A DNA stretch of 64,000 nt from Trachythela sp. YZ-2020 (taxonomy: Eukaryota > Cnidaria > Anthozoa > Malacalcyonacea > Clavulariidae): positions 372,001 through 436,000 of the forward strand of contig JADLSH010000316.1 of NCBI GenBank assembly GCA_016169945.1, written 5' to 3'. How positions within the stretch are numbered: the stretch's first letter is position 1; each line of letters starts with the position of its first letter. The position numbers and the translations under genes were made by a program. Positions 46,047 through 58,030 of the stretch are shown here, in pieces. The notes beneath the pieces were generated by a model. That model worked only from the letters and a program-made list of their open reading frames with translations. It did not search any database and was not told where the DNA came from.

Positions 46047-46929
46047 CGAAAAAGTGTTGATGCTTCCCACGCAGAGTTTTCCCGAAGCTATGTCGAAACA
46101 AAAGTCCGCCATCAGCAGGAAGACAAAGAACGTCTTTCGTTTTCAACCTGCCCAAATCGGATGCGCGATCGCCAGAGTAAAAATCCAGACAAAAGAAAGC
46201 CAAATCACGAGCGTAAAGGTAGCGAGTGGTAGGGGGGATGTCAAGTGTCAACAATAACTTTTTAATAGAGGTGCATAGCGTCGATAACTTGTCGAAAAAC
46301 AAAGGAACTGCTTGCTTTGGCGAGACTCGGGATTGAGCTTGCTCTTCTCGGATCGAATTTAAATAATCCTTGAGAACGGGACGGGTCGCGGGGTTTCCAT
46401 CGTCGATGCCAGAAGAATTTACGACGGGGGGAGTAAGGGAAGCAAAAATTGATCTAATTTTGGCGATATAGTTCTCAACGGTACCCGCCGCTAGGCGTGT
46501 GGGACAGGAGCATTCCGTGGTTTTCCGATGGGTGCCGAAATCAGGACAGGCATCGATATGAATTCTGGTCTTGCCAAACGTGTCTTTCCATATCAGGAAC
46601 TTGACTAAGTCGTTAGGGGACGCAGATAGCAAGGACTTTGGTTGTGGAAGCGAGGCTAAGAGCGTTTGAAGTTCCACATGCAGTTTGGATTTTTGTCGCT
46701 GGTATGGCTTGTTGTTACGAGTCGCACGCAAAGAGCAAAATCTGGCATTAATCATTGGCATATCTAAACTCACGCGTTTGGTGGGCAAGGAACCCGGGAC
46801 ATCCTTACAGAAACCACATTTCTGGCAAAAATGAAAACCCAAATCGTTTGGGTAACGACAGTCTGGACAACACTCCGCTGGTTTCCACACACGAGGTACT
46901 CCAGGGTTGACCTGCACGAAATAAAACAC
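46047..46929 (-). pseudogene. tyrosine recombinase, N-terminal half (DIRS copy 1)
   Basis: On the minus strand from ATG 46929. A cysteine-rich start (CCPDCRYPND, FHFCQKCGFC) looks like a zinc ribbon. A core-binding-type region with LQTLLASLP and NYIAKIRSIF follows, then the first catalytic block FYSGDRASDLGRL with the arginine at residue 255. The frame runs into the inverted-repeat element after KTLRGKHQHFFAV. The remaining catalytic residues are at 39974-40453. The start overlaps the end of the RT-RNase H region by a few bases in another frame. Confidence 0.8.
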
Positions 46930-46948
46930 ACAAATGTTTTGTTAAGTG

Positions 46949-49131
46949 TCAAAATTGGGAGACTCGAAATATCCAAAGATCCCACTGGAGAGGGCGCGTT
47001 TGAAAACAGTCACTATGTTTTGAAGGAAATAGAAGAACGTCGCGATCGCCTTTCTTTCCAAGAAGAAAAGAAGCAGAGGAAACTTTTTGTAAAAGTGGCC
47101 ACCAATAACGCCGAGGACAAAGGTCAGGAACAACAATAGAAAAGGGGCAACGCTGGGTACGAAGGTATTTTAGGAGAGGGCCGATGAGTACAAAAGGAGG
47201 GAAAACGTATGCATTTCCAGATACCAAATGTTGAGCGAAGACATTCGCACCAGCGGATTCGTTGGTTGGAAACGGTGAAAAGAATCTCAACGCTTGACCT
47301 GATCTGTCCGGTAAAACGTTGGCTGAGATGGCCATCAAGTCTACGGTGTGGGGACCGAAGGCGGTCTGAATACGATGCCAGACTGGTGGGGTAAGAGTAC
47401 AATCAAGATCGGAAAGTACACGCGATGGATGATCGGAAGGGTTTGTCCTTTGAAGGAATATATTGAAGCGTCAGGTGAATGTTGGAACGCAATGTAAGGG
47501 TGAAGATATCTTTAAGAACTTCGGATAATTCTTGATTTCGGGAAATAGACCGTGTCCAAGCGTGCACGAGGGTTTGGTTATCCACATAGCAATCGACCCT
47601 ACAATTTTGTATTGTGGTATGAGCTGCTGTAAGCGTGTTAAAAAGAGCACGAGCTTCCCGGACGACGATGGGACAGGAACGCTCCGATATCGACCAAAGG
47701 CCCCGCACCGTAGCAGGCGATTCATGTGGATGGTTGATTATGCCGCCCCAACCTGTATTTGATGCATCCGAAAAAAAGGTGAGGCGAGCGTGTGTTTCCT
47801 GGCGCCATGGTAAAAATCCATCCCAGGAGTGCAAAAAACGCCATGCTTGCAGTTCTCGCAGCAAATCGCCGGAATGAGGAACGGGACGGCCTAGAGTTGT
47901 GGCACGAGATATCGATCGAAAGATTGCAGAGGTATACAAACGTGCGCCTGGAACTGCAAGGACCAAAGACAACGTTTTCCCTGCCAGTTTTTGCAAGACC
48001 TTTAAGGAAACGCGTTTCTTGCTCAAAACATCCTCAAGTAAATCGATGAATTTCTTTTTCTTAGCGTCGGGTAACAAAAACGCTTGCTTAACGGAGTCCG
48101 AAAGGAAACCCAAATACGGCACGATCAACTGTGGTACCAAAATAGATTTTGAAAGACCAATGAAATATCCCAGATGGATGAGGATAAAACACGTGATATA
48201 AGCCGCTGATTCAGCCAAGGAAAAATATGAAGCCCGATTAACAGAGGGCACAAGTTCGCGGGTATGAAGTTGGCCCACGTAACGGTCATCGATATACTGT
48301 GACGATGGAACCCCAAGTGAACGTGCGTAACTAGTAGCGGATAGACCGATACTGTGATAAAGATATGCACTGGCTTTCCACCCAAAAGGGATCGTTCGAA
48401 AACAAAAATACCAGCCTTGCCATTGGAGCCCAAAATATGTGCTGCTACGCTCAGTGAGAAGAACGTGATCATACCCACTCTTATCATCCATAACGGTTTG
48501 GAAGTGACTTTCGCCAACATAACGGGGAAGATCGGTGACCATGTCCAACGAGAATGGTAGATCTTTTATCCATAAATTCAAAAAACGCTCGTCATGACAA
48601 AGCCGGGGTTTCGAAGGTTCTATCGTTAGGGGCATCACAAGATGGGGAGGCGAGACTTCCCCAACCTTACCGAGTGCAACGAGAGAGCCATTACGCAAAC
48701 GTTCGAGGAGAGTAGTAGTGATGAACAACTCAAAACCTTTGCAGGAGCGACTATTGGGGAAGATAGCACGAGGTGGGAATGGATGATCATAATCCTGATT
48801 CTCAAAATGTCCACGAAATGGTTGAAAAAAAGGAAAAAATATCAACACCATCTCGAATATACGTGAGGATTTCATGTTGTTTTGGGTAATGGTCCAGAAT
48901 CGTTGACCAGAATGGCAAGTGCCTATGCAACTCTCCGGCGACAAATGACGTCGGGTCACGAAAGCAAAGCGAAGCTGGAGAAATACCAATTCTTCCCGAG
49001 GCAACCCAGTCAAGTGGAGGCAAAGGACCGTGGGGTAGCATACTATCGGCCGAAGACGAGCACCGTCGAATACACGATGGCGAGGTCATAGCATCATGAA
49101 CAGCTTGGTCAAAATCTTGATTATGCGAAAC
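46949..49131 (-). pseudogene. DIRS reverse transcriptase-RNase H polyprotein (copy 1), frameshifted
   Basis: Begins after a splice-like gttggtatag with VSHNQDFDQAVHDAM, then PLPPLDWVASGRIG. A shift in a poly-A tract near 48835 leads to the main 536-codon frame (stop at 47403) with PRLCHDERFLN, MDDKSGYDHV, TIPFGWKASAYLY and the RT box QYIDDRYVG. The RNase H has FFSDASNTGWGG and CYVDNQTLVHAW. A further shift near 47410 passes into LMAISANVLPD, FPTNESAGANVF and YVFPPFVLI, the DIRS tail domain, ending at 46949. It copies the element RNA into DNA. Both shifts are also present in copy 2. Confidence 0.85.
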
Positions 49132-49792
49132 CTATACCAACAGGAGAAAAGTTTTGGAGTGGAAAGTACGAAAACAGAATACGAGCATAAAAAATCCAGA
49201 TACTGTGTTACCGTATGTTTTAAATAGACACGGAAGTTCATTATTTCATTGAAACGTTACAAAATATACACGTCAGAATAATGCTCTAAAGAAAACATTT
49301 ATTGGCAGATCTAACAAAATACATAATAATATCAAAAAACTAATAATGAGAACGTTCATCGTTCAACCCTCTCCAATTTAATAGTAAATTATAGTTTTGC
49401 AATCGACTAAATGTACTTAACGACGAGGTCGTCGCAAGGGACAAGCCCTTGCAAAGTGTCCCCTTTCATGGCAGTTGAAACAAATTAGTGGGTATGGACG
49501 GTACGCCCTGGGACGTGGGGTCGGAGGTTGTGACACTCGTATGGATGCTCTGTCAGGCGGGGTGGTTTTCTGAATGGTCTACATTGTAACGATGTGCCGA
49601 TTCGTGGCGATTGTCTCGCGACACATCAACCAAATGCTCCAATGCAGAAACGGCGGCATAAGGATCGAATATTCCATGAGGCTTCCGCAACTCAGCCTGA
49701 ACAAGCTGTAGTGCCACAGATACGGTGTTTGCGTTTGACGCTGTTTTCATGGCGTCGAGTTGCTGTTGAAGTGTCTCAAGCGTTAAAGCGGG

Positions 49793-50140
49793 CTAAAATT
49801 GACGAGACAAATGAAATTACACAGCGAATCATACGTTACTAACGTGACTGAATCATACATCCCATACTCTCTCTTCTTGGGAGTCACTTTTGTATGTTAA
49901 ATTTATAAAATCGGGAAGCTGGAGGCGAAGAGTGGGGCCATCCGAGTTAGTTAAACTAGATTGCCCATAGAAACTTATCAAACCATCGCATGATGTGCAA
50001 AGTGATAAGACTGCCTTAAGGCCAGGGCACAATGAGATATAAGGCAGTACATCAAACAACAAAAAAACACACAAAAAAAAACACACTGAAACATCGCCCA
50101 GCTTTGTTCCAAAGCCGAGGAGTTTTGATTGCACAGAGCC
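49793..50140. other. start of the predicted gag intron, non-repetitive part
   Basis: No coding signal on the element strand. The 116-codon minus-strand frame here is cysteine- and leucine-rich, lacks domain motifs and is treated as chance. Confidence 0.45.
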
Positions 50141-50159
50141 ACGGACGACTAAACCATAG

Positions 50160-50890
50160 AGAAACATCGCATGCATTATTGCTTCACCTAAACAACGGAT
50201 CAAACATTGTTATTACATATGCCGCACCTAAAGCAATATCTTAAATCTCTGTGCTTCACCTACTGTAAAGCGTCGAATCAAAGATCGTTATGCTTCACCT
50301 AAAGCAATAGCCAAAATGTAATGCTTCCCCCAAACTAGCAGTATCGAAGATCGTTTTGCTTTACCTAAAGCAATATCTCAACTGTTTTTTACTCAATAGT
50401 CTTATAGGTCAAACACTTATGCTTCACCAAACGCGATATCTCAAAGGTGCTTAATTGCTTCACCTAAAGCAAATTCTCAAACCGTTGTTTGGCGATTGAC
50501 ACTTCCAAACAGATCAAACATTGTTATTACATATGCCGCACCTAAAGCAGTATCTTAAATCTCTGTGCCTCACCTAAAGCATCGAATCAAAGATCGTTAT
50601 GCTTCACCTAAAGCAATACGCGAAATGTAATGCTTCCCCTAAAGCAATATCAAACAAAGATCGTTTTGCTTCACCTATAAAGCAATAGCCAAAATGTAAT
50701 GTTTCCCCCAAACTAGCAGTATCGAAGATCGTTTTGCTTCACCTAAAGCAATATCTCAACTGTTTTTACTCAATAGTCTTATAAGTCAAACACTTATGCT
50801 TCACCAAACGCGATATCTCAAAGGTGCTTAATTGCTTCAACTAAAGCAAATTCTCAAACCGTTGTTTGGCGATTGACACTTCCAAAATAC
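50160..50890 (-). repeat. hairpin-forming tandem array in the DIRS gag intron (copy 1)
   Basis: About 16 copies of tgcttcacctaaagcaat-like units, spaced roughly 40-50 bp, arranged as two larger units (about 50197-50510 and 50511-50885). Each core has TGCTT and AAGCA arms around a six- to seven-base loop. The same array is at 57310-58030. Confidence 0.8.
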
Positions 50891-51087
50891 TTCCTATCAT
50901 ATTTCCACGGGTAAACAAAATCAGGAACGGTGCTATTGATAAAAACAAATACTCCATGACCCACGATGGAATTTAAACTAATCGGGGACAACACGTCAAC
51001 CAGCCACTACACCCATAGCGGTCATGATACAAAGCATGGTGAATAACACGCCTACATATCGCCGTAATAAACATTTTAGCCGGCGCT

Positions 51088-51830
51088 TAAAAACTCCCAG
51101 CACTTCCGGTATGTTTCATCCGAAGTTAAGGCGCAAATATAAACAATGCACGATCAAGTTAAGCGCATATAAGTAGCCAAACTCATGAAATTATACGCCA
51201 CCAGCACGCGTCTGAATGCGAGAACACGTCGTAGACATGTGTAGGGATTTCCTAAGAGTGCCCACCTCGCCAGACCGCACATCAGGAAACGTTATTAACT
51301 CCAGAGCTGACATAAAGTATAATATTACAAAGCACTACATAAACACTAGGCGAGGTCCATATTTTACTCAGAAAACTGACCGTGTTAACACGGCAGGGTT
51401 CGAGTACAAACGACGAGTAAAATATAGCCACTACGCCGGGCCGTAAAAAATAAGTAAATCAGGAACCATAATGAAGAGTATATTGAATACGCGAACAAAA
51501 AATAACATGCATGAACGCACACGTTTTAACAATTAAATCTAAAGAGCTTAAAAACTGCCAGCACTACCGGTATGTTTCATCCGACGTTAAGGTGCAAATA
51601 TAAACAATGCACGATCAAGTTAAGCGCATATAACGTTATTAACTCCAGAGCTGACACAAAGTATATGCTACAAAGCACTACACAAACGCTAGGCGAGGAC
51701 CATTTTACTCAGTAAACTGACCGCGTTAACACGGCAGGGTTCGAGTACAAACGACGAGTAAAATGTAGCCACTACGCCGGGCCGTAAAACGCATGAACGC
51801 ACACGTTTACTTAACAATTAAATCTAAAGA
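51088..51830. repeat. second tandem duplication in the DIRS intron
   Basis: The block ccagcacttccggtatgttt, then aacaatgcacgatcaagtta, then gacataaagtata and cacggcagggttcgagtaca, occurs at 51098-51450 and again, shortened, at 51556-51800. Its ending gccactacgccgggccgtaa is repeated as well. Non-coding. Confidence 0.75.
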
Positions 51831-52192
51831 GCTGAGGTGTCATGAAAAACTGATTCGAAAACTTTGCTCTATATGACTATAAACAGCGTGTGAGAGGAAA
51901 CCTGAAGGCTAGTGAAAAGAAAATCACACTAACCGCATAATATAAACCTTGGGCTATAAGTCCAATATCGTAAAGAGCAACGCGAAGCATGAACATTAAC
52001 GCAGCAAATATATAACGTATGGAAATGCTGTATGGCCATTAAACAAACAAACCTGAGGCTGATCTTGAGGGGGCGGTTGATTGTTTATAGCTGCTGCAGG
52101 CTGCGGTTCTTCATTCGGAATCAAATCCCCGACGTCCACCGCTCGAGGTTGCTGAGGTTCTTGCTGCTCCATGGCTCGGCTGCGATACTGCG

Positions 52193-52381
52193 ACCAACAA
52201 ATTCTTGAAACGCCGTTCCCAACAGGCCGTTTTCGGTGGCAAATGTTCAAAATACCCGATTTCACGTTTGTTTTATACTATCTGACCACCACGTGATGTT
52301 TTCTGATTAACTAATGATCACCTCATGCATAAAGATTTGGAATATTTGGTATTGTTAGGGAAAACTCCCAGTGAGAATATA
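52193..52381 (-). repeat. left terminal region and leader of the DIRS element
   Basis: Shared, inverted, with the mini-DIRS at 34934-35114. It lies just upstream of the gag start codon (52172-52170) and so probably contains the element's promoter. Confidence 0.75.
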
Positions 52382-52998
52382 CTGTTCATCATACTATAAA
52401 TTTTTGGTTTAAGACTCTGCTATAAAATAGGCTTTGTATTAGGTTTCAGGTGGTTTCGTGCAATATTAACTTAACTTGCACACTGTAAAAACTGATAGGT
52501 TAAAATAACCTATTTGTAAAGGTTATCACTAATATGAATCTATAGGTTGTTTTAACCAATTGAATAGGTTATAACCAAAATAAATAGGGGGGGGGGGGGT
52601 AGGCTGGCTACTTATGGGAATGAATAGTGAAAAGAGGTGTGGTCTTAACAATTGGCCTGAACACAGTTACCTAAAAAATATTGCTTTGTTGGTCTGTCAT
52701 AAAGCTCGAGAGGAAATTAATAGAGGATTTACAGGAGGTTCATTTGAGTCTCCAGCATCAGACACATTGGGGTGTCTGCTCCATAGGCATAGGTCGTTGC
52801 ATACACTGAGTGAATATCCACATCTCTAACATTTAGGAACATCGCATCTAGGAGCTATGTAGATCAATCCATCAGCTACACTTGATAAACTTATTGCATG
52901 TGAAGGCAAGTAGTGTTTGAATTGACTTTGTTGCAACAATATGATACTCTTATTTCATGGTTTACAAGCTTCAAATGCGTGATAATGAGTAGCAAACT
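52382..52998. other. spacer between the two DIRS copies
   Basis: Holds several ataggttaaaataacctat-like palindromic repeats (52495-52590) and a poly-G run (52588-52599). The 71-codon frame at 52614-52829 is not supported by any motif. Confidence 0.5.
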
Positions 52999-53099
52999 GT
53001 TACCATGTTGACCGTCATGGTCAACTTGCCCTAAAACAGTTGAGATTATCTGTCCTAAATGAAATGCATACAAACTCATATACAGGTCCTAGACTACTG

Positions 53100-53973
53100 C
53101 GAAAAAGTGTTGATGCTTCCCACGCAGAGTTTTCCCGAAGCTATGTCGAAACAAAAGTCCGCCATCAGCAGGAAGACAAAGAACGTCTTTCGTTTTCAAC
53201 CTGCCCAAATCGGATGCGCGATCGCCAGAGTAAAAATCCAGACAAAAGAAAGCCAAATCACGAGCGTAAAGGTAGCGAGTGGTAGGGGGGATGTCAAGTG
53301 TCAACAATAACTTTTTAATAGAGGTGCATAGCGTCGATAACTTGTCGAAAAACAAAGGAACTGCTTGCTTTGGCGAGACTCGATTGAGCTTGCTCTTCTC
53401 GGATCGAATTTAAATAATCCTGAGAACGGGACGGGTCGCGGGGTTTCCATCGTCGATGCCAGAAGAATTTACGACGGGGGAGGAAGCAAAAATTGATCTA
53501 ATTTTGGCGATATAGTTCTCAACGGTACCCGCCGCTAGGCGTGTGGGACAGGAGCATTCCGTGGTTTTCCGATGGGTGCCGAAATCAGGACAGGCATCGA
53601 TATGAATTCTGGTCTTGCCAAACGTGTCTTTCCATATCAGGAACTTGACTAAGTCGTTAGGGGACGCAGATAGCAAGGACTTTGGTTGTGGAAGCGAGGC
53701 TAAGAGCGTTTGAAGTTCCACATGCAGTTTGGATTTTTGTCGCTGGTATGGCTTGTTGTTACGAGTCGCACGCAAAGAGCAAAATCTGGCATTAATCATT
53801 GGCATATCTAAACTCACGCGTTTGGTGGGCAAGGAACCCGGGACATCCTTACAGAAACCACATTTCTGGCAAAAATGAAAACCCAAATCGTTTGGGTAAC
53901 GACAGTCTGGACAACACTCCGCTGGTTTCCACACACGAGGTACTCCAGGGTTGACCTGCACGAAATAAAACAC
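53100..53973 (-). pseudogene. tyrosine recombinase N-terminal half (DIRS copy 2)
   Basis: Same as 46047-46929 but with short deletions near 53380, 53420 and 53480 that break the frame after SIFASSPVVNSSG; the arginine block GDRASDLGRL survives in the downstream frame (53355 to 53100). No C-terminal half follows. Confidence 0.8.
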
Positions 53974-53992
53974 ACAAATGTTTTGTTAAGTG

Positions 53993-56283
53993 TCAAAATT
54001 GGGAGACTCGAAATATCCAAAGATCCCACTGGAGAGGGCGCGTTTGAAAACAGTCACTATGTTTTGAAGGAAATAGAAGAACGTCGCGATCGCCTTTCTT
54101 TCCAAGAAGAAAAGAAGCAGAGGAAACTTTTTGTAAAAGTGGCCACCAATAACGCCGAGGACAAAGGTCAGGAACAACAATAGAAAAGGGGCAACGCTGG
54201 GTACGAAGGTATTTTAGGAGAGGGCCGATGAGTACAAAAGGAGGGAAAACGTATGCATTTCCAGATACCAAATGTTGAGCGAAGACATTCGCACCAGCGG
54301 ATTCGTTGGTTGGAAACGGTGAAAAGAATCTCAACGCTTGACCTGATCTGTCCGGTAAAACGTTGGCTGAGATGGCCATCAAGTCTACGGTGTGGGACCG
54401 AAGGCGGTCTGAATACGATGCCAGACTGGTGGGGTAAGCTGTAAAAAGATCGGAAGAGTACACGCGCGATGGAATCGGAAGGAGGTTTTTTGAAGGAATA
54501 TATTGAAGCGTCAGGTAGCGTCATGTTTGCCAGACTGGTGGGGTAAGAGTACAATCAAGATCGGAAGTACACGCGATGGATGATCGGAAGGGTTTGTCCC
54601 TTTGAAGGAATATATTGAGCGTCAGGTTGAACGCAATGTAAGGGTGAAGATATCTTTAAGAACTTCGGATAATTCTTGATTTCGGGAAATAGACCGTGTC
54701 CAAGCGTGCACGAGCGTACTGAGGTTTGGTTATCCACATAGCAATCGACCCTACAATTTTGTATTGTGGTATGAGCTGCTGTAAGCGTGTTAAAAAGAGC
54801 ACGAGCTTCCCGGACGACGATGGGACAGGAACGCTCCGATATCGACCAAAGGCCCCGCACCGTAGCAGGCGATTCATGTGGATGGTTGATTATGCCGCCC
54901 CAACCTGTATTTGATGCATCCGAAAAAAAGGTGAGGCGAGCGTGTGTTTCCTGGCGCCATGGTAAAAATCCATCCCAGGAGTGCAAAAAACGCCATGCTT
55001 GCAGTTCTCGCAGCAAATCGCCGGAATGAGGAACGGGACGGCCTAGAGTTGTGGCACGAGATATCGATCGAAAGATTGCAGAGGTATACAAACGTGCGCC
55101 TGGAACTGCAAGGACCAAAGACAACGTTTTCCCTGCCAGTTTTTGCAAGACCTTTAAGGAAACGCGTTTCTTGCTCAAAACATCCTCAAGTAAATCGATG
55201 AATTTCTTTTTCTTAGCGTCGGGTAACAAAAACGCTTGCTTAACGGAGTCCGAAAGGAAACCCAAATACGGCACGATCAACTGTGGTACCAAAATAGATT
55301 TTGAAAGACCAATGAAATATCCCAGATGGATGAGGATAAAACACGTGATATAAGCCGCTGATTCAGCCAAGGAAAAATATGAAGCCCGATTAACAGAGGG
55401 CACAAGTTCGCGGGTATGAAGTTGGCCCACGTAACGGTCATCGATATACTGTGACGATGGAACCCCAAGTGAACGTGCGTAACTAGTAGCGGATAGACCG
55501 ATACTGTGATAAAGATATGCACTGGCTTTCCACCCAAAAGGGATCGTTCGAAAACAAAAATACCAGCCTTGCCATTGGAGCCCAAAATATGTGCTGCTAC
55601 GCTCAGTGAGAAGAACGTGATCATACCCACTCTTATCATCCATAACGGTTTGGAAGTGACTTTCGCCAACATAACGGGGAAGATCGGTGACCATGTCCAA
55701 CGAGAATGGTAGATCTTTTATCCATAAATTCAAAAAACGCTCGTCATGACAAAGCCGGGGTTTCGAAGGTTCTATCGTTAGGGGCATCACAAGATGGGGA
55801 GGCGAGACTTCCCCAACCTTACCGAGTGCAACGAGAGAGCCATTACGCAAACGTTCGAGGAGAGTAGTAGTGATGAACAACTCAAAACCTTTGCAGGAGC
55901 GACTATTGGGGAAGATAGCACGAGGTGGGAATGGATGATCATAATCCTGATTCTCAAAATGTCCACGAAATGGTTGAAAAAAAGGAAAAAATATCAACAC
56001 CATCTCGAATATACGTGAGGATTTCATGTTGTTTTGGGTAATGGTCCAGAATCGTTGACCAGAATGGCAAGTGCCTATGCAACTCTCCGGCGACAAATGA
56101 CGTCGGGTCACGAAAGCAAAGCGAAGCTGGAGAAATACCAATTCTTCCCGAGGCAACCCAGTCAAGTGGAGGCAAAGGACCGTGGGGTAGCATACTATCG
56201 GCCGAAGACGAGCACCGTCGAATACACGATGGCGAGGTCATAGCATCATGAACAGCTTGGTCAAAATCTTGATTATGCGAAAC
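53993..56283 (-). pseudogene. DIRS RT-RNase H polyprotein (copy 2)
   Basis: Identical in domain order to 46949-49131, with the YIDDRYVG box and RNase H. It carries the same poly-A frameshift near 55990 and an additional disordered stretch at 54430-54600 that duplicates about 110 bp and alters the end of the RNase H frame. Confidence 0.8.
54421..54600. repeat. local duplication in DIRS copy 2
   Basis: ccagactggtggggtaag (54421 and 54531) and gatcggaag..acacgcgatgg-type strings occur twice here but once in copy 1 (about 47380-47450). The two local copies differ by several indels. Confidence 0.7.
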
Positions 56284-56568
56284 CTATACCAACAGGAGAA
56301 AAGTTTTGGAGTGGAAAGTACGAAAACAGAATACGAGCATAAAAAATCCAGATACTGTGTTACCGTATGTTTTAAATAGACACGGAAGTTCATTATTTCA
56401 TTGAAACGTTACAAAATATACACGTCAGAATAATGCTCTAAAGAAAACATTTATTGGCAGATCTAACAAAATACATAATAATATCAAAAAACTAATAATG
56501 AGAACGTTCATCGTTCAACCCTCTCCAATTTAATAGTAAATTATAGTTTTGCAATCGACTAAATGTAC

Positions 56569-56944
56569 TTAACGACGAGGTCGTCGCAAGGGACAAGCCC
56601 TTGCAAAGTGTCCCCTTTCATGGCAGTTGAAACAAATTAGTGGGTATGGACGGTACGCCCTGGGACGTGGGGTCGGAGGTTGTGACACTCGTATGGATGC
56701 TCTGTCAGGCGGGGTGGTTTTCTGAATGGTCTACATTGTAACGATGTGCCGATTCGTGGCGATTGTCTCGCGACACATCAACCAAATGCTCCAATGCAGA
56801 AACGGCGGCATAAGGATCGAATATTCCATGAGGCTTCCGCAACTCAGCCTGAACAAGCTGTAGTGCCACAGATACGGTGTTTGCGTTTGACGCTGTTTTC
56901 ATGGCGTCGAGTTGCTGTTGAAGTGTCTCAAGCGTTAAAGCGGG
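56569..56944 (-). pseudogene. DIRS gag exon 2 (copy 2)
   Basis: Equivalent of 49417-49792, with the same acceptor, coiled LETLQQQLDAM start, internal frame break and terminal C-X2-C-X4-H-X4-C knuckle. There is no exon 1 for this copy. Confidence 0.7.
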
Positions 56945-57309
56945 CTAAAATTGACGAGACAAATGAAATTACACAGCGAATCATACGTTACTAACGTGAC
57001 TGAATCATACATCCCATACTCTCTCTTCTTGGGAGTCACTTTTGTATGTTAAATTTATAAAATCGGGAAGCTGGAGGCGAAGAGTGGGCCATCCGAGTTA
57101 GTTAAACTAGATTGCCCATAGAAACTTATCAAACCATCGCATGATGTGCAAAGTGATAAGACTGCCTTAAGGCCAGGGCACAATGAGATATAAGGCAGTA
57201 CATCAAACAACAAAAAACACACAAAAACACACTGAAACATCGCCCAGCTTTGTTCCAAAGCCGAGGAGTTTTGATTGCACAGAGCCACGGACGACTAAAC
57301 CATAGAGAA

Positions 57310-58030
57310 ACATCGCATGCATTATTGCTTCACCTAAACAACGGATCAAACATTGTTATTACATATGCCGCACCTAAAGCAATATCTTAAATCTCTGTGC
57401 TTCACCTACTGTAAAGCGTCGAATCAAAGATCGTTATGCTTCACCTAAAGCAATAGCCAAAATGTAATGCTTCCCCCAAACTAGCAGTATCGAAGATCGT
57501 TTTGCTTTACCTAAAGCAATATCTCAACTGTTTTTTACTCAATAGTCTTATAGGTCAAACACTTATGCTTCACCAAACGCGATATCTCAAAGGTGCTTAA
57601 TTGCTTCACCTAAAGCAAATTCTCAAACCGTTGTTTGGCGATTGACACTTCCAAACAGATCAAACATTGTTATTACATATGCCGCACCTAAAGCAGTATC
57701 TTAAATCTCTGTGCCTCACCTAAAGCATCGAATCAAAGATCGTTATGCTTCACCTAAAGCAATACGCGAAATGTAATGCTTCCCCTAAAGCAATATCAAA
57801 CAAAGATCGTTTTGCTTCACCTATAAAGCAATAGCCAAAATGTAATGTTTCCCCCAAACTAGCAGTATCGAAGATCGTTTTGCTTCACCTAAAGCAATAT
57901 CTCAACTGTTTTTACTCAATAGTCTTATAAGTCAAACACTTATGCTTCACCAAACGCGATATCTCAAAGGTGCTTAATTGCTTCAACTAAAGCAAATTCT
58001 CAAACCGTTGTTTGGCGATTGACACTTCCA
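57310..58030 (-). repeat. hairpin-forming tandem array (copy 2)
   Basis: Nearly identical to 50160-50890, unit for unit. It ends about 160 bp upstream of the nuclease-HIRAN start codon. Confidence 0.8.

Larger units (their letters stand above)
49417..52172 (-). pseudogene. DIRS gag with a predicted 2.26-kb intron (copy 1)
   Basis: Exon 1 is 52172-52053: MEQQEPQQPR then a P/Q-rich acidic stretch, exactly 40 codons, with donor CAG|GTTTGT. Exon 2 starts at 49792 after acceptor attttag, joins in phase 0 (PALTLETLQQQLDAM), continues through YAAVSALEHLVDVSRDN, and after a shift near 49555 ends with a zinc knuckle C-X2-C-X4-H-X4-C (CFNCHERGHFARAC) and stop at 49417-49419. Gag would package the element RNA. 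Splicing is inferred from sites and phase only. An alternative is that exon 1 belongs to a different transcript. Confidence 0.6.
39755..52381 (-). mobile_element. DIRS-type tyrosine-recombinase retrotransposon (copy 1), interrupted by a 5.6-kb element
   Basis: Its termini are inverted: reading the minus strand it opens with TATATTCTCACTGGGAG (52381 down) and closes with GCGAGCAGTGAGAATATA (39772-39755). Order on the minus strand: gag exon 1, intron with repeat arrays, gag exon 2, RT-RNase H, tyrosine recombinase. Without the insert the element is about 7 kb. Frameshifts in gag, RT and recombinase, plus the insertion, make it inactive. DIRS elements integrate through a tyrosine recombinase and leave no target duplication, in line with none being seen. 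Confidence 0.85.

Noticed and set aside
47532..49091. Plus-strand frames of 60-100 codons across the RT-RNase H region (and their twins at 54.7-56.2 kb)
   Set aside because: They are antisense shadows of the minus-strand DIRS polyprotein and have no motifs of their own.
49853..50203. 116-codon minus-strand ORF in the DIRS intron as an additional element gene
   Set aside because: No domain motifs, and copy 2 keeps only part of it because of short indels, which suggests no selection.
50160..50890. CRISPR-like repeat array
   Set aside because: Repeats are imperfect with unequal spacing, spacers are themselves repeated, no cas genes exist, and the context is a eukaryotic retroelement.
54446..54466. 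Sequencing-adapter contamination (agatcggaagag-like string)
   Set aside because: Closely similar strings occur at the matching place in both DIRS copies and encode part of the RT-RNase H tail, so they are native sequence.
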